Below, in pieces: positions 1-8,476 of a stretch of DNA of 35,161 nucleotides (position 1 is its first letter; each line of letters starts with the position of its first letter). The stretch spans positions 1-35,161 of the forward strand of contig CANPYT010000017.1 of assembly GCA_947588705.1 (NCBI GenBank), read 5' to 3'. Position numbers and translations under genes: made by a program. Source of the stretch: an uncultured Acetatifactor sp. (GTDB lineage Bacteria > Bacillota > Clostridia > Lachnospirales > Lachnospiraceae). The notes under the pieces were generated by a model. That model saw nothing but the letters and a program-made list of their open reading frames with translations, searched no databases and was not told where the DNA came from.

Positions 1-532
1 CGGGCTCGTGCAGCGCTTCGAAGATCGTCACGTCATATCCCATCTTTGCCAGGTCTCCCGCGCAGGTAAGGCCCGCGGGGCCGGAGCCGATCACCGCCAC
101 GCTCTTTCCTTTCTTTTCCACGGCGCCTGCGGGCTTCAGGCCCTGTTCTCCCGCCCAGTCCGCCACAAAGCGCTCCAGTTTGCCGATGGCGATCGGTTCC
201 CCCTTGACACCACGGATACATTTGCCCTCGCACTGGCTCTCCTGGGGGCATACCCGGCCGCACACAGCCGGGAGGGCGCTGGACTCGCTGATGATCCTGT
301 AGGCCCCCGCGGTATCCCCCTCCTTCACCTTCTCGATAAATCCCGGAATATCAATGGCCACCGGGCAGCCCTTGACGCACTGCGCGTTCTTGCAGTTGAT
401 ACACCTGGCGGCCTCCTCTCTGGCCTCCTGCTCATTATAGCCAAGGCAGACCTCCGCGAAATTGGCTGCCCTCTCCTTTGCGTCCTGCTCTCTCACAGGC
501 ACTCTCTTCCATACATCCATCTCTGTAACCAT
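1..532 (-). CDS. nfnB: NfnB / glutamate synthase small subunit-like flavoprotein, partial (C-terminus outside window)
   Basis: Only the first 177 or so residues are present; the frame runs off the left edge. The start taken is ATG at 532 (MVTEMDVWKRVPVREQDAKE); an in-frame ATG four codons later is also possible because the AAAGG ribosome site lies very close to the first. Two N-terminal cysteine clusters (CINCKNAQCVKGCP and CGRVCPQESQCEGKCIRG) are the [4Fe-4S] ligands of the glutamate synthase beta-subunit family, followed by the FAD-binding start IGSGPAGLTCAGDLA. The family covers true GltD-like proteins and NfnB, the large subunit of NADH-dependent ferredoxin:NADP+ oxidoreductase. The gene lies 83 bp downstream of an nfnA-type gene and no glutamate synthase large subunit is seen, so NfnB is the better reading. 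Databases often label it gltA. The family is certain; the NfnB role is inferred from the pairing. Confidence 0.85.
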   Translation of the reverse strand, partial: MVTEMDVWKRVPVREQDAKERAANFAEVCLGYNEQEAREEAARCINCKNAQCVKGCPVAIDIPGFIEKVKEGDTAGAYRIISESSALPAVCGRVCPQESQCEGKCIRGVKGEPIAIGKLERFVADWAGEQGLKPAGAVEKKGKSVAVIGSGPAGLTCAGDLAKMGYDVTIFEALHEP

Positions 533-615
533 ACCTTTCTGTTTCTGATCGGCCCTGTCCCGGCCCTGCCGTTTCCCACAGCGCCCCGTTTAAGACGTCT
601 TTCCCGCACCGGCCT

Positions 616-1494
616 CTATTCGCAGTTGCCGCACCCTCCGTGGTGGGTATTGCCCTCCTGGAGCTTTAACATAGCCCGGCCTTCTTCCGTCTTATAGATC
701 TGCTGGCGCCTCATGGCCTCGTCAAAATTCACCTGATGCCCGTCAAATTCGGGACCGTCCACACAGGCGAACTTCACCTGCCCTCCAACTGTCACGCGGC
801 AGGCGCCGCACATGCCCGTGCCGTCCACCATAATGGGATTCAGGCTGACTACCGTAGGCAGCCCCATCTCCTTTGTCAGCAGGCACACAAACTTCATCAT
901 GATCATGGGGCCTATCGCTATGCAGAGATCATACTGCTTTCCCTCCGCCGCCAGATCCTTGATCGTCTGTGTCACCATGCCGCTCCTTCCGTAGGAGCCG
1001 TCATCGGTGGTCACATAGAGATTTCCGGCCACGGCCTCCATCTCCTTCTGCAGGATCAGGAGATCCTTTGTCTTGCTTCCCACGATCACGTCCGCGTCCA
1101 CGCCCCTCTCATGGAGCCACTTCACCTGGGGATAAACGGGCGCGGCGCCGACGCCGCCCGCCACGAACAGGATCTTTTTCTTTTTCAGCTCCTCCGGGGA
1201 TTCCTTCACCAGGTCGGAAGGGCACCCCAGCGGGCCCACAAAGTCCTGGAAGCTGTCTCCCTCTTCAAGCTCCGCCATCATCTGGGTCGCCGCGCCGACC
1301 GTCTGAAAGACGATGGTCACCGTTCCCTTTTCCCTGTCATAATCGCAGATCGTCAGGGGGATGCGCTCCCCCTCCCCGTCCGTCCTCACAATGACGAACT
1401 GTCCGGGCTGGCAGGCTTTTGCCACCCGTTTTGCCTCGACCTCCATCAAAAAAATATTCGGAGTGAGCGTCTCTTTCTTTACAATCTTATACAT
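616..1494 (-). CDS. nfnA: NfnA: FAD/[2Fe-2S] subunit of electron-bifurcating ferredoxin:NADP+ oxidoreductase (sulfide dehydrogenase-like)
   Basis: 292 residues, the usual length for the family. The N-terminal half is a ferredoxin-reductase FAD barrel (GQFVIVRTDGEGERIPLTI near residues 32-50). A nucleotide-binding half follows (VAGGVGAAPVYPQVKWL near residue 112). A C-terminal [2Fe-2S] segment has the cysteines of MCGACRV and FACVDGPEFDG, with an Asp just ahead. In NfnAB the small subunit binds NADH at its FAD and passes electrons to the NfnB subunit, coupling NADH and reduced ferredoxin to NADP+ reduction in the cytoplasm. The start ATG follows a purine-rich AAGGAG region. It is upstream of nfnB and downstream of fhs on the same strand. 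Dihydroorotate dehydrogenase electron-transfer subunit (PyrK) is related, but no pyrD is adjacent and the residues after the cluster match the sulfide dehydrogenase group. Confidence 0.88.
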   Translation of the reverse strand: MYKIVKKETLTPNIFLMEVEAKRVAKACQPGQFVIVRTDGEGERIPLTICDYDREKGTVTIVFQTVGAATQMMAELEEGDSFQDFVGPLGCPSDLVKESPEELKKKKILFVAGGVGAAPVYPQVKWLHERGVDADVIVGSKTKDLLILQKEMEAVAGNLYVTTDDGSYGRSGMVTQTIKDLAAEGKQYDLCIAIGPMIMMKFVCLLTKEMGLPTVVSLNPIMVDGTGMCGACRVTVGGQVKFACVDGPEFDGHQVNFDEAMRRQQIYKTEEGRAMLKLQEGNTHHGGCGNCE

Positions 1495-1546
1495 TCCTTT
1501 CTCTCCTTCTGCCGCTAAACGGCGATTTCGATCTTAGATCCTGTCC

Positions 1547-3079
1547 TTACGGGCTATCGGATCCTGTGTCCGTCCCCGTATCCGCCTCCTGCCCAGTTGC
1601 CGCCCCGTCCGGGCCGGTGGGCTGATGTCCTCTCAGGACATTGAGCTGATACCCTCTCCCATCCTCCTGCAGGAGCTGATAGAGGTCCAGCGTATAAATG
1701 TCCACGGCATAATAGTTGCCCGTCCTGACCTGAATGCCCTCCGCATCCCGAAGGACCTCCGCGACCACATAAAAATCGCTGATCTGATCGATATTGACCA
1801 CATAGAGATACTCATACACATACACGGAGCCGCTTTCGTCGAAATGCCCGGCCGCATCCCGGATCCTGCCGCTGCTTTGGGAATATTCCGCAACGGTATC
1901 CGCCGCCTGCCCGGGCGTGTACTCCGTATTCAGCACAAGCTCATACTTACAGTCAGCCACCTCTCCCACAACGCCTTCCACGATCCTGGCAAACCGGAAA
2001 TGGGAGGCGCCCACCGGCATGGGGATCGGCCCGGAATACGCGTTGGATGTATAAGAGGGCGTTGAGCCGTCCGTGGTATAATAGACCTCGTCCCCGTCCA
2101 CATCCATGACTTCAATATAAGTGGGCAGGTTGTACTGGCCGCTGACGACACTTATCTCCGGCGCCGGGATCACGTCATAATCGATGAAATACTTCCTCTC
2201 AACAATCTCGCTGGAAATCCCGTTGTCGTTGATAAAAACAGCCTTGACCGTGTAGCTCCCATTTTCCAGGATGATGGGCATGGTGTACAGATTGCTGTTT
2301 TCATCCGGGTCGCTGCCGTCCAATGTATAATAAATCCTTCCGGTTCCCATGGCTGTCAGCTTCAGGGGCTGGATGGCGGTGTATTCCCCCTCCATGACGC
2401 TGAATTCCGGCGGAGTTGCAATATAATTCTGATAGGAGGCGATCAGCTGCTCATTGTCGCTCCCAAGAAGCAGATCGTTGATGGTCTTGTAATCCCCCCT
2501 GGCGCGGTATATGGCGATCAGCCGCCCGTAAGCCCTGTCCAGCTGCTCATTGGTGGCGTTCTCATTCCTTGTGATCTCCCGCAGCAGATACTCGTATTCG
2601 ATCTTATTGTTTTTCAGGAAATAGACCTCGGCCAGGCTAAACTGCAGTTCGATATCGTCCCCGCCCAGCGCAAGCGCCCTGCTGTAATACTTTATCGCCC
2701 GGTCGTACTCCTCCGTCTCCACGCACTGCACGGCTTTTTCTATCTGATATTCCCTGGAATTATAAAAATACACCCATACGCCCATCCCCACCGCGGCCGC
2801 CAGCACCGGAACAGCCAGGGCCACCGGGAGGATCCACTTACGCCGTTTCAGGGATCCCGGCTTCTTTTCTTCCGCTTTCCGCCCTTCCGGCCGCGCCCCG
2901 CTGTCCTTCCGCCCCTCCGGGGCGGCGCCTTCCATCCCGTCCACCATGCCGCTGATGATCTGGCGCATATTTTGCTCCAGCTCAGGCTCAAAGTCAGGTA
3001 CGATATGTATATCCTCGCCACAATGTTCGCAGTACAAAGCGCCGTCGGCCATTTCCTCTCCACAGTTGGGACATTTCAT
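1547..3079 (-). CDS. Zinc-ribbon, single-TM, TPR and chitobiase-C-like repeat protein of unknown function
   Basis: 510 residues from ATG 3079; AAGGAGAGG lies 8 nt upstream, so a TTG two codons earlier is rejected. Order: zinc ribbon (MKCPNCGEEMADGALYCEHCGED, CxxC...CxxC) at residues 1-25; a charged linker; one membrane helix near residue 85 (WILPVALAVPVLAAAVGMG); TPR-like helices (EYDRAIKYYSRALALGGDD) to about 200; then two copies of a beta domain resembling the CHB_HEX_C-type fold (YYTLDGSDPDENS and YYTTDGSTPSYTS, each followed by GSYTVKAVF-like strands); and an acidic Asp/Gly/Thr tail. The zinc ribbon would be cytoplasmic and the beta domains outside. The pattern is familiar from Clostridia proteins of unknown function. 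It sits 15 bp after fhs, so it is probably co-transcribed, but nothing links it to folate chemistry. Confidence 0.85.
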   Translation of the reverse strand: MKCPNCGEEMADGALYCEHCGEDIHIVPDFEPELEQNMRQIISGMVDGMEGAAPEGRKDSGARPEGRKAEEKKPGSLKRRKWILPVALAVPVLAAAVGMGVWVYFYNSREYQIEKAVQCVETEEYDRAIKYYSRALALGGDDIELQFSLAEVYFLKNNKIEYEYLLREITRNENATNEQLDRAYGRLIAIYRARGDYKTINDLLLGSDNEQLIASYQNYIATPPEFSVMEGEYTAIQPLKLTAMGTGRIYYTLDGSDPDENSNLYTMPIILENGSYTVKAVFINDNGISSEIVERKYFIDYDVIPAPEISVVSGQYNLPTYIEVMDVDGDEVYYTTDGSTPSYTSNAYSGPIPMPVGASHFRFARIVEGVVGEVADCKYELVLNTEYTPGQAADTVAEYSQSSGRIRDAAGHFDESGSVYVYEYLYVVNIDQISDFYVVAEVLRDAEGIQVRTGNYYAVDIYTLDLYQLLQEDGRGYQLNVLRGHQPTGPDGAATGQEADTGTDTGSDSP

Positions 3080-3094
3080 AGGCAATTCCTCTCC

Positions 3095-4765
3095 TTAGAA
3101 CAGGCCGGTGACCCTGCCCTCCTCGTCCACATCGATCCTGTAGGCCGCCGGCTGCTTCGGCAGGCCGGGCATGGTCATCACATCCCCGGTGAGCGCCACC
3201 ACAAACCCGGCTCCCGCGGATATGTACACTTCCCGCACCGTCAGTTCAAACCCTTCCGGCCTTCCCAACAGCTTGGGATCGTCAGACAGGGAATAAGGGT
3301 TCTTGGCCATGCACACCGGCATACTGCCAAATCCAAGGGCCTCCAGCCGTTTCAGCTGGCCGGCGGCCGCCTGGGTGAATATGACGCTGCCGGCTCCGTA
3401 GATCTCCTTTGCCACACAGACGATCTTTTCCCTCAGAGACAGGGCGTCCTCATACAGCAGCCTAAAATGGCTCTCCTTCTTCTCCAGGGTCTCCAACACC
3501 TTCCGGGCCAGGTCGATCCCGCCCTCGCCGCCCTTTTCCCATACCTGGGACAGGGCGAACGCACAGTTCCGCTCCTCGCAGAACCTTCTCACATATTCCA
3601 CCTCCGCCGGGGTGTCCGTGGCGAAAGCGTTCAGCGTCACCACCACCGGCACACCGTATTTCTGCAGGTTCTCCATATGCTTTTCCAGATTCGCGATCCC
3701 CTTCTTCAGGGCTTCCGTATTTTCTGCAGCCAGATCCGCCGTCTCCACGCCTCCGTTGTATTTCAGCGCCCGGACAGTGGCGACCAGCACCGCCGCATCC
3801 GGCCGGAATCCCGCGGCCCTGCACTTGATGTCAAAGAACTTCTCCGCCCCCAGGTCCGCGCCGAAGCCCGCCTCCGTAATGCAGTAGTCCGCCAGCTTCA
3901 GCGCCGCCCGGGTGGCCCGGACGGAATTGCAGCCATGCGCAATATTGGCAAAAGGCCCGCCGTGCACCAGGACCGGCGTGTGCTCCAGCGTCTGGACCAG
4001 GTTCGGCTTGACGGCATCCTTCAAAAGGGCCGCCATGGCGCCCACTGCCTGAAGATCCCCGGCTGTCACCGGTTCTCCCGCATAATTATAGGCCACGATG
4101 ATCTTTTTCAGCCTTTCCTTCAGATCCCGCATATCCTCTGCCAGGCAAAGGATGGCCATGATCTCGCTTGCCACGGTTATCACAAAATGGTCTTCCCGCA
4201 CGACACCGTCAGCCTTGCTCCCCAGCCCGACCACGATATTCCGCAGGACCCTGTCGTTCATATCCTCGCAGCGTTTCCAGACGATCTGCCTTGTGTCGAT
4301 CTGCAGGGCATTCCCCTGCTGGATGTGGTTGTCTATCAGGGCCGCCAACAGGTTGTTGGCGGATGTGACGGCGTGAAAGTCGCCTGTAAAATGCAGGTTC
4401 AGGTCCTCCATAGGCACTACCTGGGCGTATCCGCCCCCGGCGGCGCCTCCCTTCAGCCCGAAGCAGGGCCCCAGCGAGGGCTCCCGAAGGGCCACCACGG
4501 CCCGCTTTCCCAGCTTTCCGAAAGCCTGTCCCAGCCCCACGCTGGTGGTGGTCTTTCCCTCTCCCGCGGGAGTAGGGTTGATGGCGGTAACAAGGATCAG
4601 CTTCCCGTCGGGCCTCTCCTCCAGGCTCTTTAGATACTCTTCCGTGAGCTTTGCCTTATATTTCCCGTAATACTCCAGATCTTCTTCCCCGATCCCGAGT
4701 CTCCCCGCCACTCTGCCAATAGGCTCCATGACAGCCTCCCGGGCGATCTCAATATCCGTTTTCAC
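3095..4765 (-). CDS. fhs: Formate--tetrahydrofolate ligase
   Basis: The enzyme joins formate to tetrahydrofolate using ATP, giving 10-formyl-THF for purines, formyl-Met and, in acetogens, the methyl branch of the Wood-Ljungdahl pathway. I choose the GTG at 4765 ([17 protein letters not shown]), which has GGAGAGGAG just upstream and gives 556 residues, the standard length; a longer frame upstream would overlap ftsK. The family P-loop [19 protein letters not shown] is at about residues 65-83. Further conserved blocks are [39 protein letters not shown] and the C-terminal [19 protein letters not shown]. The gene begins 31 bp after ftsK. The NfnAB genes downstream fit an organism that manages reduced cofactors through C1 metabolism, but fhs alone does not prove acetogenesis. 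Confidence 0.97.
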   Translation of the reverse strand: MKTDIEIAREAVMEPIGRVAGRLGIGEEDLEYYGKYKAKLTEEYLKSLEERPDGKLILVTAINPTPAGEGKTTTSVGLGQAFGKLGKRAVVALREPSLGPCFGLKGGAAGGGYAQVVPMEDLNLHFTGDFHAVTSANNLLAALIDNHIQQGNALQIDTRQIVWKRCEDMNDRVLRNIVVGLGSKADGVVREDHFVITVASEIMAILCLAEDMRDLKERLKKIIVAYNYAGEPVTAGDLQAVGAMAALLKDAVKPNLVQTLEHTPVLVHGGPFANIAHGCNSVRATRAALKLADYCITEAGFGADLGAEKFFDIKCRAAGFRPDAAVLVATVRALKYNGGVETADLAAENTEALKKGIANLEKHMENLQKYGVPVVVTLNAFATDTPAEVEYVRRFCEERNCAFALSQVWEKGGEGGIDLARKVLETLEKKESHFRLLYEDALSLREKIVCVAKEIYGAGSVIFTQAAAGQLKRLEALGFGSMPVCMAKNPYSLSDDPKLLGRPEGFELTVREVYISAGAGFVVALTGDVMTMPGLPKQPAAYRIDVDEEGRVTGLF

Positions 4766-4796
4766 TCCGCTCTCCTCTCCACTCAAAGTTCCAATG

Positions 4797-7589
4797 TCAG
4801 CCGATCTCCTCCAGCAGCTGTTCAAACTGCTCCATGCTCATAAGGATCTTCCTCGGCTTCGTTCCCTCTTCTTCTCCTACCACGCCATACTCACAGAGCT
4901 GCTCCATGATCCGGGCCGCCCGGTTGAATCCTACCTTCAGCGCACCCTGGAGCCTTCCGATCGAAGCCCTGTCTCTCTCGATAATGAAGCGGCCCGCCTT
5001 CTCAAACAGCTCGTCCAGCTCGGAACCGGAGCCGCCCGCACCGCTCCCGCCGCTTCCCATGCTCTTTATCTTTTCTTCCACATCCTCCGCGTAGACATTT
5101 CCCAGGGTCTGGTTTTTCAAAAAATCCACCACATCGGACACTTCCTTGTCGGATACAAAGGCCCCCTGGATCCGGGCCGGCTTGGAATAGCCCTGGGGGT
5201 AGAAGAGCATATCGCCCTTGCCCAAAAGCTTCTCCGCCCCGTTCATATCCAGGATCGTGCGGGAATCGACGCCGCTGGACACGGAAAACGCCACGCGGCT
5301 TGGCATATTGGCCTTGATCAGGCCGGTGATGACGTCCACGCTGGGGCGCTGGGTGGCGATAATCAGATGGATCCCGGCCGCCCGGGCCAGCTGTGCCAGA
5401 CGGCAGATGGATTCCTCCACCTCCCCGGGGCATACCATCATCAAATCCGCCAGCTCGTCCACGATGATGACGATCTGCGGCAGTTTTGCGGGGGCGTCCT
5501 CGTCGCCGTTCTCCCGCATGGACTCCACCTTCTTGTTGTATCCCTTCAGGTCCCGCACATTGTGATCCGCAAATTTCCGGTACCTGTCCTCCATCTCCGA
5601 GACGCCCCAGTGCAGCGCCGCCGACGCCTTCTTGGGGTCTGTGACCACGGGGATCAGAAGGTGCGGGATCCCGTTATACACACTGAGCTCCACCACCTTT
5701 GGATCCACCATGATCAGCTTCACGTCGTCGGGATGGGCCTTATACAAAATGCTCATGATCAGCGTATTGATACATACAGACTTACCGGAACCGGTAGCGC
5801 CCGCGATCAGCATATGGGGCATCTTGGCAATATCCGCGACAACTACCTTGCCCGCAATATCTTTCCCCACCGCGAAAGCTATGTTGGAGGGGAAGTTCCG
5901 AAATTCCGGCGTTTCCAGCAGGTCGCGCAGCGCCACGGGCATATTCTCCTTGTTCGGCACCTCGATGCCCACAGCCGCTTTCCCCGGGATCGGCGCCTCG
6001 ATCCGAATGTCCGTAGCCGCCAGGTTCAGCTTGATGTCGTCCGCCAGCCCGACGATCTTTGAGACCTTCACGCCCTGCTCCGGCTGCAGCTCATACCGGG
6101 TCACGCTGGGGCCCTGGCTGATATCGGTGATCGTGACCTTCACGCCGAAAGTGCTTAACGTCTGCTGAAGGCGCATGGCTGTCTCTTTCAGTTCCCTGGT
6201 GGAATCGCCGGTGACGGCAGCCCCCTTCTGGAGCCGTGACAGCGGCGGAAACATATATTTCTGCGGAAGCTTCTTCTCCGGGGCAGGCTCTTCCCTTCCC
6301 TGCTCCCTGCCGGCCTGGGCCGCCTGGGGCCTGGGCCGGCTGGCGCTGTCGGAATCCCCGTTCCTTCCCTCCGCCGGTTCCTCCACGCCCTCTTTATGTA
6401 TGCGGATGGCCTGGGCCTCCTGGGAGATCTCCGAAACCCTCTCCCCATTTTCCTCCGGCCTCTTATACTGCGGCTCCTCCTGGGCGGGCGTTTCCTCCCG
6501 GGAATACGCGCGCTCCGGGGAATAGGCTTCCCCCCGCTCCCCGGCATCCGCCGGGGGAGTATCCTCCGCCGCCTCGTCTAACGTCACCTGATGGACGCTG
6601 CGGATCCGCACCTTCTCAAAGTCAAAGACGGGCACGGATTCTCCCTGGTCCGCCTCCGCCTGGGGATCCGCCTCCTCGGAAAAGATGATCTCGTGGACAT
6701 CGTCCCTGTGGGCGGCCTCATCCTGGCGCGGCAGCGCGGTATCAAGCATAACCCCTGAAACCTTCCGCTCCATGCGGAGGATCTTCTCGTTCTCCTTCTC
6801 CTCCGCCTTCAGCCTGCGCTCCTCTTCCCTGCGGGCCCTCATCTCTTCCTGCTCCTGATGCCTCACCCGGGCCATCTCCCGGCGCCGCTCCGCGTCCTCC
6901 CTGGACAATTCCCTCATGCGGCTGCCGCCGTTTTTCACGCTGGCAAGCAGCGATCTTTCCGTGAGCAGGATCAGGCTCACCACAGAACAGAGCAGCACCA
7001 CCAAAACCGTTCCGATCGTCTCCAGGTAATGCTGGAGCAGGTAACACAGGCTTCCGGAAAGTACGCCGCCGCCGGACTTTGTGTCCCTGCACACCTCATA
7101 TATCGCCCCCACATGGTACTCCGTCATGGAAGCCGTGCTCTTCACCACAAGGTCGCAGACCACGCCCGCCATCACGAACAGCGTAACCCCGGCGGCCAAC
7201 TTCCGGACCGCGCTGGGATTTCCCTCGTTCGCGAACCAGAAGGCCACCCCCAAGAACAAAAGAACCGGGACCACATACGCCGTAAACCCGAACAGGCCGA
7301 AAAGGAACCCGCTGACAGCGTCTCCCACCGGGCCGATCACGCCAAAGTTACAGAAAAACAAGATCACCATCGCCACAAATAAGACGATCAACCCGATCTC
7401 GTGGAACAAGGCGCTGTCCCCGGCAGCCTGCTCCTCCGTCCTTGTCTGCCTTTTCCCCGTCGAAGCGCCCCGGGCCGTGGACTCGCCTGCCTTTGCGCCT
7501 TTTGTGTTTTTCGCGTTTTTTGCGGCTGTAGCGCCGCTTTTTCTATTTGAATTGGAAGAGGAAGCCCTTCTTCCAGCAGATGCCGCCAT
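4797..7589 (-). CDS. ftsK: DNA translocase FtsK/SpoIIIE
   Basis: 930 residues. A basic, low-complexity N-terminus ([19 protein letters not shown]) precedes four membrane helices between about residues 60 and 220. A long charged linker with an Arg/Glu-rich coiled coil ([19 protein letters not shown]) runs to about 440. The motor follows, with Walker [15 protein letters not shown] near residue 595 and Walker [16 protein letters not shown]-terminal gamma winged helix ([20 protein letters not shown]) reads polarity sequences on DNA. The protein pumps DNA across the division or sporulation septum. GCGAGGT precedes the ATG. The upstream neighbour is tepA, matching the tepA-spoIIIE order in Bacillus. 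The sequence alone does not say whether this copy acts in vegetative division, sporulation or both. Confidence 0.96.
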   Translation of the reverse strand: MAASAGRRASSSNSNRKSGATAAKNAKNTKGAKAGESTARGASTGKRQTRTEEQAAGDSALFHEIGLIVLFVAMVILFFCNFGVIGPVGDAVSGFLFGLFGFTAYVVPVLLFLGVAFWFANEGNPSAVRKLAAGVTLFVMAGVVCDLVVKSTASMTEYHVGAIYEVCRDTKSGGGVLSGSLCYLLQHYLETIGTVLVVLLCSVVSLILLTERSLLASVKNGGSRMRELSREDAERRREMARVRHQEQEEMRARREEERRLKAEEKENEKILRMERKVSGVMLDTALPRQDEAAHRDDVHEIIFSEEADPQAEADQGESVPVFDFEKVRIRSVHQVTLDEAAEDTPPADAGERGEAYSPERAYSREETPAQEEPQYKRPEENGERVSEISQEAQAIRIHKEGVEEPAEGRNGDSDSASRPRPQAAQAGREQGREEPAPEKKLPQKYMFPPLSRLQKGAAVTGDSTRELKETAMRLQQTLSTFGVKVTITDISQGPSVTRYELQPEQGVKVSKIVGLADDIKLNLAATDIRIEAPIPGKAAVGIEVPNKENMPVALRDLLETPEFRNFPSNIAFAVGKDIAGKVVVADIAKMPHMLIAGATGSGKSVCINTLIMSILYKAHPDDVKLIMVDPKVVELSVYNGIPHLLIPVVTDPKKASAALHWGVSEMEDRYRKFADHNVRDLKGYNKKVESMRENGDEDAPAKLPQIVIIVDELADLMMVCPGEVEESICRLAQLARAAGIHLIIATQRPSVDVITGLIKANMPSRVAFSVSSGVDSRTILDMNGAEKLLGKGDMLFYPQGYSKPARIQGAFVSDKEVSDVVDFLKNQTLGNVYAEDVEEKIKSMGSGGSGAGGSGSELDELFEKAGRFIIERDRASIGRLQGALKVGFNRAARIMEQLCEYGVVGEEEGTKPRKILMSMEQFEQLLEEIG

Positions 7590-7633
7590 CTCGTTCTACC
7601 TCGCTTACAAAGAATCACGTCTCTTCTAGTATA

Positions 7634-8338
7634 TCATTTTTCTCCGTACTTGTCATTAATCATTTGATGTAATTTCCCGATCGCCTTGTCGATCCCGCCG
7701 ACTTCGTTGATGATCCCGTACTCCACCGCCTCCTCGCCAACCAGGATCGTCCCCACATCCTTGGTGAGGATCCCCGTCTCCGTCATCAGCTGTTCCATCG
7801 TCTGTTTGCTGATCCTGCAGTGATCGCAGACAAATCCCGTGATCCTGTCCTGGATCAGCTTAAAATAATCGAAAGTCTGGGGTACGCCGATGACCATCCC
7901 GTTCATCCTCACCGGGTGGATCACCATGGTACCCGTGTTGACAATAAAAGAATAATCCGTGCTGACGGCGATGGGAACGCCGATGGAATGGCTTCCTCCC
8001 AGGACAAGGGATACGGTGGGTTTGCTCAGGGACGCGATCATTTCCGCGATAGCCAGCCCTGCCTCCACATCTCCGCCCATGGTGTTCAGGAGCACCAAAA
8101 CCCCCTGAATATTCCTGCTGTCCTCAATCGCCGCAAGGCTCGGCAGAATATGTTCATATTTTGTGGTTTTGGAATTGTTGGAGAGATTCTCATGCCCCTC
8201 GATCTCTCCGATGATCGAGATCAGATGGATATTGTCCAGCTGGGGATTCTCATCCAGCGATGCCTGCCCCGTCTCCTCGATCCGCTGGTCCCGGTGCTCC
8301 TCCTGCTCAATTTTTTCGTCCTTCTTTTCCTCTGCCAT
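7634..8338 (-). CDS. tepA: ClpP-fold serine protease, TepA (YmfB) family
   Basis: 234 residues from ATG 8338 (MAEEKKDEKIEQEEHRDQR), preceded by GAGAGGAAAT; an open frame continues 34 codons upstream but lacks a ribosome site and family similarity. After an acidic, hydrophilic N-terminus of about 35 residues comes a ClpP/crotonase core: INTMGGDVEAGLAIAEMI-like turn, the presumed nucleophile segment LGGSHSIGVPIAVS and the histidine segment MVIHPVRMNG. TepA-type proteins are implicated in protein translocation and spore-protein handling in Bacillus; the substrate is unknown. The gene ends 44 bp before ftsK. It lacks the MIHQP-type oligomer signature of housekeeping ClpP, so it is not a second clpP. 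Confidence 0.9.
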   Translation of the reverse strand: MAEEKKDEKIEQEEHRDQRIEETGQASLDENPQLDNIHLISIIGEIEGHENLSNNSKTTKYEHILPSLAAIEDSRNIQGVLVLLNTMGGDVEAGLAIAEMIASLSKPTVSLVLGGSHSIGVPIAVSTDYSFIVNTGTMVIHPVRMNGMVIGVPQTFDYFKLIQDRITGFVCDHCRISKQTMEQLMTETGILTKDVGTILVGEEAVEYGIINEVGGIDKAIGKLHQMINDKYGEK

Positions 8339-8415
8339 ATTTCCTCTCATTCTGCCGCCGTCGGCGGCTTTTCGATCCTGGGGATCCTGCGCGGCTCCCT
8401 CCGGGTTTCCGCCGC

Positions 8416-8446
8416 AAAAAAACAAGGAGCTTTGAAACACTCCCTG
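8416..8446 (-). terminator. Rho-independent terminator after the GT-C-like membrane gene
   Basis: Reading the minus strand, a 7-bp stem (CAGGGAG / CTCCTTG, one G-T pair) spans 8446-8440 and 8429-8423 and is followed by seven T. It lies 31 bp past the stop of the 8477-10333 gene and ahead of tepA, so it separates the glycosyltransferase operon from the tepA-ftsK group. Confidence 0.8.
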
Positions 8447-8476
8447 TCAGCATTCCCCTTTCGGACAAAAAAATTC

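Noticed and set aside
2972..4633. Long plus-strand open frame opposite fhs and its neighbour
   Set aside because: It lies antisense to clear family genes, lacks a ribosome site and has the composition of a GC-rich shadow frame.
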